NCBI GenBank assembly: GCA_025267735.1
Contig: CM046299.1
Location: 13,352,232 to 13,416,231, forward strand
DNA from: Mactra quadrangularis
Lineage: Eukaryota > Mollusca > Bivalvia > Venerida > Mactridae
Direction of reading: 5' to 3'
Length of the DNA stretch: 64,000 nt
Below are positions 13,001-21,297 of this stretch, one piece after another. Under the pieces are notes generated by a model. It was not told the DNA's origin, ran no database searches, and saw only the letters and a program-made list of their open reading frames with translations. The translations under genes were made by a program, and so were the position numbers. How positions within the stretch are numbered: position 1 is the first letter of the stretch; each line of letters starts with the position of its first letter.

Positions 13001-16000
13001 TTTTATTTTCAATATGATATTATCGGACCATTTTTCATGTTTTCGATGATTTACTTCTTTTATTGACATGCATAGCTTTTGTTTTGCGTGTGACAGCGCT
13101 TAAATAGATTTTTCATTCATGAAATTAGTACCGGCATGACGTAATTCAAAGTCATGAATATTAATGAATTCTTGTTGGCAACTGCGTTTATTCGGAAATG
13201 AAAACACATTTTTTCAAGTCACGTGATCACCTTTGGTCAATCAAATTGTATTATTTCGTTTAGGTTGTAATTATTCTCTATACAAAAACAAGTGAGTAAC
13301 ATAAACACTCTTATTCACTGAGCCACACGTACTGAATAATTAATTTTGTTTTCACAAGAATAAATACTTTGAAACTGCTACACAATAGTGTGGACTCGTG
13401 GTAATTCCCCCATAAACGGATGAGTTCAATATTCATAGTACAATAACTTGCCATGTTTTGAAAATTAATTTATACAAACTTATTACATACTTTGCATGTA
13501 TGAAATTTAAGGATTTTGGGAAGTAAACTTCTTATCAATTACAGCGCTAATGTAATATAAGCCAAAATAGACAAACAAACTACACTTACATAACTTGTAT
13601 CAAACTTCAGTAAACAGTTCTGTGCTTCAGTGTGACTGATAACTGTCTGATTAAGAGGTACATCATCTATGAACCATTGAATTTCAAGGTCAGGTAGACT
13701 CACTGTATCACAATGCATTTCAACTTTATTGGTTATTGATGAAGGCATTTGTCCTACACCACTAACAATTACGATCGGAGGAACTAAAATACAAATGTAT
13801 ACACTTTATAGTTTATTTTAGAATTCGACATTTAAATATCTTTGACACAAAACATATATGCATAAGATAATTTGAACATAAAGAGAAGTAAACCTACACG
13901 GAAAAGAAAAAAAATGTACAAAAACGTGGACTACTCATGGCAGATCATACGAAAAGACATTAACTAAAAAATGATATGAATAGTACACAATTAAAGCATC
14001 TAATTGACAAAGTTACAGCGACACTTACTACATGAAATTGGCAGAGAATGAAAGATTGATTGCTGAAAGATTATTTTACATATCGATTATTATTTTGGTC
14101 TTGGAGATCTTGAATGCCATAAAAGACACTGCAGACTTCTGCAACTTAATTGTCGCCGTCTCTGGACGGCTTTGTAAAGCATGTACGATTTACATATCGC
14201 AAAGCAGGGTTGTCCGAATTTGAGGGATTCATTTATATGTACAATGTATATATATACATTGTATATGTATAGAGGGAAACCGTAATATGGATACAAGGGA
14301 AAGTTTAAATACATTCGTTAATATATATGGATTCACAAATGAACTCACAAATGTATTTAAAGTTTCCCTGTTATCTTTGGACGCTATACGCATCCTAAGT
14401 AAATTTGTGCTTACAGTACATTTCGATTTCTCTCGACACCTCATAGCCATCCTCAAGTTGACACAACAAATTTTCACCATACATCTCACTCGTTACCTTG
14501 AAGGTCATAGTGACATTAACTGAAATATTGAATAAAATATAACTGTAGATTAATGTTGATAAACATTAATGTATCATGAAGTCATTGCCCTTACTATGTA
14601 ACTTGATGTTAATTGATGCATAAGCCATCCAAATGGACATTTAATGTTATTTTGTCAACAAATATGTTTGTTAACGAATGTTGTAACATGTGACGTAGTA
14701 TGCAAAGAACTGTCCACTCGCATCCTGTAAATAACACCACCGTCAAATTAGCTCGCAAAACTCGATCTATAAATAGAAATTACGAAATCGTGAAGCTACA
14801 TATTAATATTATTGCGTCTAGATGAAAGCTTCGCATTGATTGGTCGACACAAAGGTCATCATGAACATGACCTCCCGTACAACATCGTGAAAACCAATGA
14901 CAACTGTCTTTAAGATGTGTGTTTACGGAGATTGAACAAGTCCGCGTCGTGCTTTTGCGTCTCTGTGTCGTATATTCGGCCCTCAAAGAAAACAAAAAAC
15001 CATGGCGGCCACATTGGTACACAGTAATTATACACCAACAACATTTATTGCTCTAATCATATAACATGTTTACGTAATAATATCATACATACTCACGAGA
15101 ACCCCTTCTCTGATGAACATTACTTTACTGGTTCTTGTAATGTTTGTCTTATCTGTAAGATCTTGGTCTGAGAACCCAAAGATGACAGGTACATTGGCAG
15201 TCGAGTTTGTTAACATACATATAACAGTTTCCGTAATGTCATACAATAACAGTACGTTATTAGTTCTTTCATATTCCGGATTAATGATATTCAAACCTAA
15301 AATATTCAATAAAAAATATATAAATTGACAGTTGCATTCGTTACCATTCTGTTTAAATAATATACGTTCGCCCACAAATATCCACCTAGTCATGTGCTAT
15401 GTTGTTAAAGGAATTGCAAGGCAAAAGTTCAACTTCATATTTTCTGATTTTTAATTATATTTTTAGTTGTTCGCTTGTCGAACAACTATATACGCCAATT
15501 TGAGAAATCGGTGTAGCAACCTTACTACGGATTCTACTTTTTTGAGGGACACGACGGGGCTCAACTCTTCAAACCTATGATATACAGAGTTTTCATTAAT
15601 TGTCCGAAGATTCCCTGTAGTGAACCCCAATTTGAAAGGGCGTGACGCATTAATCTCTCATTCTATACGTAGACGATAAAACATATCTTGGCTCAGACGC
15701 TTAACTCATATCGACCAACAATAACGCGCAGGAAGTAGTGCGGCGCATACATGAATATAAAACCGTTGTATGTTTTTTTTCTTTTTTTAAAAGATAAAAT
15801 CATGATGGCTTATAACTACAGGAATACTTATCCATATATACATATTAGTAACATATACAATTAATTTGTATGAACATTCAATTGTATTTCCCGGTACTCC
15901 TCTATGGTTATTATACCTGTGCAATTATAGGTATATGCATTGTAATCAATTTCTAAATTAGATTTACCTGAACATTGGGATATCGGTATTTTTGATAATC

Positions 16001-17832
16001 GAATTAAAATTGGATTTTCATGTATAGTTTACAAGTACAAATGACACCATTTTAAAGATACATTCCATACAACGAAAGCTCTGCAGTCTATGTTTCAAGA
16101 AACGAAATCTTATTCTACATATTTTGTCACATTTTTGAGCACATTAAGTGACCGAAGCACAACATGTTTTCTCTGTCGAACAACTCCAGTGCCTTTAGCG
16201 CTTTGATTATAACTGTGAATGCAACAGACACACTGTTATATTACTTGGCAAAATATTTCTTTATTTTCTCCTAATATTTTGGATGTTTCCTAACTAGATC
16301 CACATGGGTCAGGTTAGCTTAAAATATATTAGTGTTAAAATATGCATTTACTGATGAGAAGATACAAGAGCTTGTTATTGTGCAACATTGGTATAAGTCT
16401 ATTAAAATATCTATACCGCCTAAGAATGTTGAAAAGACAAGAAGCGACCAATGAAGATGTTTAATTTCAGCAAGTACGACATATAACAAATTTATAAATA
16501 GCTTGGTGATTCCCTCAGTATCACTACTTTTCAACAATGTGTATGCCACATATATTAATTCGTTCAGTTTAATGTTATAGGTTACAAAAGTTATTATAGT
16601 AAGTGTTTTTTTACGTTCTTAGGTACTGTTTTAAAGACTAAAATTGGTTCTATACTGTTGACACAGTCATTTGCCAGTATATCCCGTTAACCCATTGTTT
16701 GGGGTGGAAAATAGTAGGCTATGCTTATAGGTGTAGTCATGGTAGGGACTTTTCTGGGTGTTTTTAAAAAAGGCAATTTGATACAGGCCCTGTTATTTTT
16801 CCAAGGGCATTTGTATTGGTCTGAGGCAATTTCATTAAATAACACCATACTTTCTGTCCGAGTTACATGTACTCAAGTATTATGTTTCATTAAAGTTATA
16901 TTCTGTTCTCTTCTGCCAAGTACATTCATTATGCATGCTTTTCTTCATATTTCAAATTGTAAGGATGTTATTTGTAAAATACCACCAAAATCATTCTTCG
17001 CACTGTACTTATTTTACGTCAATAAAATATTTGGACTTCACTCGACTCGATCACAAAATAGCACGTGGTTAAGTCAAAGTTGATTTTAACTTTTAACCTC
17101 CCAAGTCAAAATATTTTATTATGTAGAGCTACGCAAAAAAGATTCTTTGCTTAGACCCTTGCATCGTCGGCAACCACAGTACTTTCTTCCGTTTCACTCC
17201 ATACGTACCATGGGCGATTTGACTGGCGAAATCTCGATTTCATGAACATGCATGAGGCAGTGGAGACCAATCTTCGTCCAATGAAACCGCATGTTACAAC
17301 TAAATACTCTTCAATAACAGTGACGTCATACTAGGATTTCTTCACCCGCTTTAGAATAATCACTAACATAGACCGCCATTTTGAATGGTAAACCAAACCT
17401 TTTGATATAAAACGTAATTTTATCGGCTAGTTTTCCGCAGTGGTTTCATTGCGGAACTAATGAAACTGTCTCATTATATACAATGTATTAGTGAATACGA
17501 GATTTTCCTAAACAAATGGCTCACAAGACATAACAAACCATAGCAGAGTAATGTACCGTGGGATAACCGACGATGTGACCCTTGGCAAAAATACTAGTAT
17601 ACAGTGAGTTCTGCTATAAGAACCAAATGGGTTATTACAAAATTATGCGATTTTTATGACCATTTAACCATTAATACCGTCGATTTTGTTGGCCATGATA
17701 GCGGAACATAACTAGTTAAATCAAATTGATATAAAACTCTAATATTTACTTACTTCGTTGGCCATATGAAATATTTACGCAAGACACAATGAGGATCAAT
17801 ACAACTGAAATAAAATACATACATGTGTACAT
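4098..17832 (-). CDS. Ig-superfamily transmembrane protein, multi-exon gene (span)
   Basis: I rebuilt ten coding exons on the minus strand: 17832-17754, 15296-15097, 14519-14415, 13783-13590, 9640-9490, 8785-8453, 7396-7224, 6644-6527, 6058-5747 and 4264-4136. In order they encode a signal peptide, Ig domain 1 (two exons), Ig 2 (two exons), a single-exon Ig 3, Ig 4 (two exons), an FN3-like domain and a transmembrane segment, roughly 600 residues in all. Domain borders are phase 1 and the breaks inside Ig domains are mostly phase 0, as is usual for Ig-superfamily genes. The expected role is a cell-surface receptor or adhesion molecule; the ligand is unknown. The cytoplasmic part is unresolved: either reading runs through the last donor to a stop at 4098, or further exons lie at lower coordinates. 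One exon join (Ig 1) has a phase problem. I cannot assign an orthologue. Confidence 0.75.
4136..4264 (-). CDS. Ig gene exon 10: transmembrane segment
   Basis: This 129-nt exon is in phase 1 at both ends (TTTCAG acceptor; GTAATT donor). It encodes an acidic stalk (DDDDEE), a helix of about 21 hydrophobic residues (AILISVFVTVGVFLVIIVAG) and a basic stop-transfer sequence (KKRGG), which defines a type I membrane protein. If the donor is skipped, reading continues for 12 codons to a stop at about 4098 and gives a very short cytoplasmic tail. Confidence 0.75.
4904..5109. mobile_element. MITE with ~38-bp inverted repeats
   Basis: ATAGACTATATCCGGAATTC and its inverted partner (GAATTCCGGATTAGGTCTAT) bound a 206-bp segment. 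A second inner pair (GGTACAAACAAACTTT / AAACTTTGTTTGTACC) extends the stem. It lies in the intron between the transmembrane exon and the FN3-like exon. Confidence 0.7.
5324..5568. mobile_element. TA-flanked MITE, TTGTCCG family, copy 1
   Basis: The left end TTGTCCGTTTTTTCTCAACT and the inverted right end form terminal repeats of about 45 bp that include TGACAGTTGAGAAAAAACG. TA dinucleotides flank both sides (5322-5323, 5569-5570). It is present in the same form at 44940-45174 and 57172-57418. Confidence 0.82.
5747..6058 (-). CDS. Ig gene exon 9: fibronectin type III-like domain
   Basis: This 312-nt exon is in phase 1 at both ends, with a TTTCAG acceptor and a GTAAGT donor. Its 104 residues read as a beta-sandwich with FYLQYKKE followed by a tryptophan, a glycine-rich turn, and LPDGKYHLRMKSMSSDG before a final strand (AQVFNV). 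That order of strands resembles FN3. No Ig-type cysteine pair is present. It sits just before the membrane segment, a common place for FN3 modules. Confidence 0.7.
6527..6644 (-). CDS. Ig gene exon 8: second half of Ig domain 4
   Basis: The acceptor CTAG opens in phase 0 and the GTAAGT donor closes in phase 1 (118 nt). The exon encodes LTNAQKSDSGTYRCTA, the classic E-F turn and F-strand cysteine of an Ig domain, then the G strand ending SVNVHVR. This is the clearest single Ig signature in the window. Confidence 0.82.
7224..7396 (-). CDS. Ig gene exon 7: first half of Ig domain 4
   Basis: The acceptor CTAG opens in phase 1 and the GTAAGT donor closes in phase 0 (173 nt). The exon encodes an I-set-like domain start with DDLTIPCQV (B-strand cysteine) and MIEWYK (C-strand tryptophan), ending in LELS. 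It joins in frame to 6644-6527. Confidence 0.8.
8251..8399. mobile_element. Mutator-like MITE, CATTCGGAAC family, short copy
   Basis: The left end CAACTGGAACTCCTCGACCA is the inverted partner of the right end …GGTCGAGGTGTTCCGAATG. A 9-bp flanking repeat is visible with one mismatch (CTTAGAGTG / CTTAGAGCG). The element sits inside the Ig gene intron between exons 6 and 7. Confidence 0.65.
8453..8785 (-). CDS. Ig gene exon 6: Ig domain 3 in one exon
   Basis: This 333-nt exon is in phase 1 at both ends. It encodes a whole Ig-like domain of 111 residues: B-strand cysteine in VEMTCT, C-strand tryptophan in LQWSD and F-strand KTYYCCAD with two adjacent cysteines. Another cysteine lies in DVCGH near the G strand, which could form an extra disulfide. 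Unlike domains 1, 2 and 4, it has no internal intron. Confidence 0.78.
8846..8920 (+). repeat. tRNA-like sequence (SINE head or decayed tRNA)
   Basis: A box A-like AGTTCAGTGGTAGAGCA and a box B-like GGATTCGAACCCC are spaced as in a tRNA. A clean seven-pair acceptor stem is not evident, so a SINE head or pseudogene is more likely than a working tRNA. It lies in the Ig gene intron between exons 5 and 6. Confidence 0.5.
9219..9478. repeat. Tandem repeat, ~60-bp unit, about four copies
   Basis: The unit contains AGTTGATTTAGGGATGAAAA, ATTGATTAAGTGATATGAAG and TAGACATGTATTC. Four diverged copies lie side by side, and one is shortened. It abuts exon 5 of the Ig gene on its intron side. Confidence 0.8.
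9490..9640 (-). CDS. Ig gene exon 5: second half of Ig domain 2
   Basis: The CAG acceptor opens in phase 0 and the GTAAGT donor closes in phase 1 (151 nt). The exon encodes strands E-G with NMTLYNIT and the F-strand cysteine in SKVECAF, and ends in YYC. Two potential N-glycosylation sites are present (NMT, NIT). Confidence 0.7.
9802..10160. repeat. Dispersed repeat with end hairpin, copy 1
   Basis: It starts with a perfect-stem hairpin ATCGTCGGTACCTGACCGACGAT. The following CCAATCAGAACGATGCATTT and GAGGTCACGTGATG blocks, and a far block CTTCCCTACTTCCGGGCGA, recur in inverted orientation at 42150-42519. No coding sequence is seen. It is in the large Ig gene intron. Confidence 0.65.
10583..12075. 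repeat. Dispersed repeat with GC-rich hairpin head, copy 1
   Basis: The left end is the hairpin ACCGCCGGCCTGAAGGCCGG; the right end carries CTATCCGGCGGTATTTAATG then an AAATAAATAAAT tail. Head, middle (CGCACGTCTCCGTGAACAGA) and tail match the element at 36917-38563 in the same order, but the interiors differ by large insertions. A 250-bp part near 11700-11950 also recurs at 14690-14945. The class is uncertain: a retroposon-like tail with a hairpin head. Confidence 0.6.
12454..12603. repeat. 150-bp near-perfect hairpin
   Basis: The left arm TAAGGAATGAATTCATAGAA… is the complement of the right arm over about 67 bases with only a few differences. The loop is about 15 bases (GCATAAAGGCCTTCG). 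It lies in the intron between exons 4 and 5 of the Ig gene, so the pre-mRNA could form a long duplex there. Confidence 0.85.
13590..13783 (-). CDS. Ig gene exon 4: first half of Ig domain 2
   Basis: The acceptor TTTTAG opens in phase 1 and the GTAAGT donor closes in phase 0 (194 nt). The exon encodes PPIVIV at the A strand, the B-strand cysteine in VEMHCD and the C-strand tryptophan in IQWFID, a canonical Ig C/W pair. A potential N-glycosylation site (NQT) is visible. It joins in frame to 9640-9490 across an intron of almost 4 kb that is filled with repeats. Confidence 0.75.
14296..14372. repeat. Inverted repeat next to Ig exon 3
   Basis: AGGGAAAGTTTAAATACATT and AATGTATTTAAAGTTTCCCT are inverted and separated by about 35 bases. 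A further AT palindrome (ACAATGTATATATATACATTGT) lies just before it. It is probably a small MITE. Confidence 0.6.
14415..14519 (-). CDS. Ig gene exon 3: second half of Ig domain 1
   Basis: After a TTTCAG acceptor only one frame is open. It encodes strands E-G with an F-strand cysteine (ENLLCQLED) and ends at a GTAAGC donor in phase 1. That frame needs a phase-1 join, whereas the preceding exon ends in phase 0. A join to the in-frame AG 18 residues' worth of bases or fewer downstream (…TTCAAG before GTAACG) would restore phase 0. Alternatively a weaker upstream donor (ACCA before GTAAAG) is used in exon 2. Alternative splicing or decay is possible. Confidence 0.5.
14690..14945. repeat. Dispersed repeat, second copy of the 11700-11950 segment
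   Basis: It shares the AGAAATTACGAAATC, GCGTCTAGATGAAAGCT and CGCATTGATTGGTCGACACA blocks, in the same order and orientation, with 11700-11950. It is non-coding and lies in the intron between exons 2 and 3 of the Ig gene. Confidence 0.6.
15097..15296 (-). CDS. Ig gene exon 2: first half of Ig domain 1
   Basis: The exon follows a TTTTAG acceptor in phase 1 and ends at a strong GTGAGT donor in phase 0 (200 nt). It encodes the A-E strand part of an Ig-like domain with the B-strand cysteine in VICML and a potential N-glycosylation site (NIT). The usual C-strand tryptophan is not evident; VIFGF lies in that position. Its phase-0 end clashes with the obvious acceptor of the next exon. Confidence 0.6.
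15467..17740. other. First intron of the Ig gene, mostly featureless
   Basis: A small hairpin GTTGTTCGCTTGTCGAACAAC lies at 15467-15487 and a GTCGAACAAC half-site near 16167. I see no exon with splice borders and no other repeat that I can place. Confidence 0.4.
17754..17832 (-). CDS. Ig gene exon 1: start codon and signal peptide
   Basis: The ATG at 17832-17830 opens a 26-residue leader with a strongly hydrophobic core (ISVVLILIVSCV) and a plausible cleavage region near NISYG. A second in-frame ATG lies four codons later. The exon ends CGA-A before a GTAAGT donor, in phase 1, matching the next exon. An in-frame open stretch continues upstream, but it lies inside the adjacent transposon and is not taken as coding. 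The transposon end is at 17851, so only 18 bp separate it from the ATG. Confidence 0.7.
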
Positions 17833-17850
17833 TGAGAGACACGAAACAAT

Positions 17851-20652
17851 CCCAGCCAGCAAGCCAACATCGGGCCTACATAGGCTAAAAGGCGGAATAT
17901 CGGAAAATCTGCCGATCTTCAGCCGATGTAGGCCCTCTGTAGGCGAAGAGGCGGTCAAATGATGGCAATGGTTATAACAATTCCGACTTTTAGCCGACGT
18001 CCAGCCGACTCATTTATTATCTACAGTAAACAACATTTTTTTGTTATGGAAAGTGCAATCATTATAATATAGGTCAGAGAAGGGTTGTAATTGTATTTTA
18101 ATCGACACTTTCAACTTTTCGTCACAACGTTTGCCGATCTTTAGCCGACGTCGGCTCGAGCGCGGTTTCATAGCGGAATATCTACTAATTTGCCGATATT
18201 GAGCCGATTTACGGCCGATGTTACTTTTGAATGAATCGAAAACTTCTAAAAGGTGACAATGTTTGGTGTATAATTCAGATATAAAACATTATTTTTATTT
18301 AAAATATTCCAGTCCAAATCTGACAAATAAAATATGGTATTCATTTTAAATCAATTTTGAATATTATTCACTTCATTTTCTGCGGACTAGTCCCGCCATT
18401 TTCAATTTGAGATATAGGAAACACAACTACTGGTGAGTTGTTTATTTACATGTATTAGTCTTAATTATCAACTGAATATGGGTATAGTACATATTTTGAA
18501 TCTTAAAATATGCTTACTTTGAAAATCACACTTGTGAATTCATTGTAAGGGTGCACTGTTGATGAGATTGTTAATTGTCAGTTGGTCAACCGTCATTTAT
18601 TTGAAATTGAATTCCTGGTTTATTGTTTATTCATGCTTATTATATTATTATCTCTGCTAGGTTTTGTGACTTAAGTATCAATTAAGGATGACTATTCCAC
18701 AGTTACGGTCCAAATTAATGACTTTGTAAGTCTTGTTAAAATTAATTCTAACTTCTAGAAGCTAATGAGTCATACAATCTATTTTAAGATCAAAAGGCTT
18801 TCAAACTCTCAGGTAGTCAAGCCATTGTTATCTCCCTTGTCAGATATGTATATAAATAGAATATGAATATTGTATATCATATATATTCTACTCATAAGAA
18901 TTGGCACCTTTTCAATACAAGTGAATGAAGGTCAAACAAGATTATTGTTGATTTGAGTGTGCTTTTATCAGTAAGATCAATGACCGTAAGATGAACTCTT
19001 AAATACAGTGGTGATTTTATTATGAATTATAATATACCTGAATAATTTTTCATCAGCAGTGTTTCTTTATATTATGTGTTTTAGGGGAAATAGAGAACAT
19101 GCTAGAAGAAAAGAAATGAAAAATGTTTTCTGACGAGATATGTTATGAGTACTCATGGTGTGGGAGGAGAGAGAACTATTTTTGCAGCACTAAGTAAGTT
19201 GCCATAAAAATAATAAAATACAAAACCAATTGTTAGGGATTTTTTCTCTTACTGTATATTTGACTGGCTAATATCTGCTATGTAATCTAATAAGGACCCA
19301 ACGGATCATCTTGTACCTAAACGGGTATGAATACTGGGAAGATAGCAAAAACAACTTGAGGAAGTAAATTTATTACAGAAAAATATATTCATTTGAAGCT
19401 GAACATGAATAAATTAACCTTTTATAGTTTTTTTTCGTATAGATAAACAAGGTTGCAATTCGAAACACTTATTGTTGAGATCTGGAAAAACAGGAAAATC
19501 GGTTTTAAAGTCATTTTTCTTTCAAACTTTTGTAAAAAAACTTGTTCATTTAAGTGCTTTATTTCATTCATTTATACAACATTAAATGAGAAGGTGGACT
19601 GACCACTGTGATATATGCCATACAATGTGTTGCTGTGGTGTTAAACCCAACAAGACAAAAACAAATTATTTATAATTCTTTTTGAAATTGTATGTATTCC
19701 AGAAACTACTCAAAGAACCTGAATGATGAGATTTAAGAAATTGAAATGGAAGTCAAAGAGTGGTTCCAGACAACATCAGATATAGGTAGAGCTTAAACCG
19801 AAAGAGAACGTAGCATACAGAAGTACACCAAAGTACAAATTAAGAACTGTCTGAATTTACCATGAGGCAATTTAGATATTAGAATGTGGATATTGGAACA
19901 TTTAAGACATTTTATTCTGTTTAAACTGTGGTACCGGTCACACCATCGTGATTTTATGCCATAACAAATATATTACCTCTAATTTTTAATAGAATTTACA
20001 TTCTTTTACAATGCTGACACATCATTAGACTCGGTTTGGACGTTTTCTTCATGCACTAGTGACATGGTATGCTTAATGTATAATATTGTTATTGTGTACG
20101 TACATTGTATTGAGATTAACAACTAATAAAAAATTATAATTTAGAATTATATTTGTCACTTAGAATTTTTTTACGACAGTCTGTTTTGCTAGTCGCAATT
20201 TGGCTGAATGATGAAATGGATTTTTGTCACTATTATATATCTTTTTGTTAATTATGACGAGATACATTTTATTTCCAGAAGAAATTTTTTTGAATGATGA
20301 TTTTAAAATGAACTTTCTAATGAAGAATTTATCGGCTTTAAGTCGGCGATTAGTCGGTAAACTGATAAAATGATATCTTTTGTTATAATTATCGATTTAA
20401 TATGTCATAATGGCACTAAACCATGAAGATTAACTGCAAATATAACATATTACAAAGCTAAAATGCATTTTGTGAAAAACATTAGATCGGCTTAAAGTCG
20501 GTACCATGTTGGCTGGAAATCGGCTAAACTACATCGGCCCGATCAAATGCCGAGTTGCACTTTCTAGATAGGGCCGATGTAAATGCCGATGTCGGCCCGA
20601 CTTGGGTTTTCAGATAGGGCCGATGTCGGGCCGATGTGAATTGCTGGCTGGG
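17851..20652. mobile_element. Non-autonomous DNA transposon, CCCAGCCAGCAA ends
   Basis: The ends are CCCAGCCAGCAA and TTGCTGGCTGGG. Similarity continues inward through ACATCGGGCC-type sequence. Both subterminal zones are dense with GCCGAT/ATCGGC motifs (17860-18220 and 20325-20640), probably transposase-binding arrays. The interior of about 2 kb has no long reading frame. A two-base AT flanks both sides, but no longer target duplication is clear. I cannot name the superfamily. A SINE 3' end is nested at 19596-19672. Confidence 0.75.
19596..19672 (+). mobile_element. SINE 3' end fragment
   Basis: GGACTGACCACTGTGATATATGCC… then CATACAATGTGTTGCTGTGG and GTTAAACCCAACAAGAC match the 3' ends of the SINEs at 34366 and 53569. 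It is inserted in, or part of, the 17851-20652 element. Confidence 0.6.
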
Positions 20653-20773
20653 ATACTATTACAAGTATTAGCATTTCCAAAAGTATATGTAAAACATTTG
20701 GGCGCGTTTGATTCATTGTGCGGAACCCTCCGGGCAGAGTGCATTCACAAACTACCGAGTATAATAAAGAATT

Positions 20774-20971
20774 AACATAATGATCAAAGCACCGACTATA
20801 ATGCAAAAAGCATTCAATATAATGATCAAACCATCGAGTATAATGCAAAAAGCATTCAATATAATGATCAAACCATCGAGTATAATAAATGACGCACCTT
20901 ACATAATGATCGAACCACCGGATAAAATGAAGAAAGCACTCAATATAATGAACAAACTACTTAACATAATG
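20774..20971. repeat. Tandem repeat, 42-bp unit
   Basis: Units contain AATATAATGATCAAACCATC followed by GAGTATAATGCAAAAAGCATTC. Two units are nearly identical and two to three are diverged. The array leads into a copy of a dispersed block (CTTAACATAATGTTATTTCA … GACAGTCAATGCTTTCCAT, 20950-21045) also found at 31157 and 36779. Confidence 0.8.
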
Positions 20972-21282
20972 TTATTTCAATATAACAACTTCCGTTAATG
21001 TTCGTATAAGACAGTCAATGCTTTCCATATATTATACTAAGTTGATATAATTCCGTTGCGCCCTTACGTCGGCAGTACATAAACAGAGTTAAAGACTACA
21101 CAGGGAGATTGATATAGAATATAAGACCGCCGTCATGAGAAAAGGGCACTCGGGCATAAATGACGTAACGTCAAAAACCTCGGGAAAAGGAAAGCGGCTA
21201 TTGAGCGATTTTTTCATCTACAAATTTGTTCCGATGCGTTAGATTAATAAAAAATTGACTGTAGATGGTTTTGATTTAGGAA

Positions 21283-21297
21283 ATGGACGAATTCAAG
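21283..21297 (+). CDS. Transposase exon 1 (start)
   Basis: It encodes just MDEFK before a GTAAGA donor, in phase 0. It was chosen because the next exon has no ATG near its start and the join gives MDEFKELNGLFESF in frame. Confidence 0.7.

Noticed and set aside
17833..17958. In-frame N-terminal extension of the signal-peptide exon.
   Set aside because: It reads through the end of the 17851-20652 transposon, and the hydrophobic leader begins only at the 17832 ATG.
20564..20848. 94-codon minus-strand open frame.
   Set aside because: It crosses the transposon end and the 42-bp tandem array, so it is a product of repeats rather than a gene.
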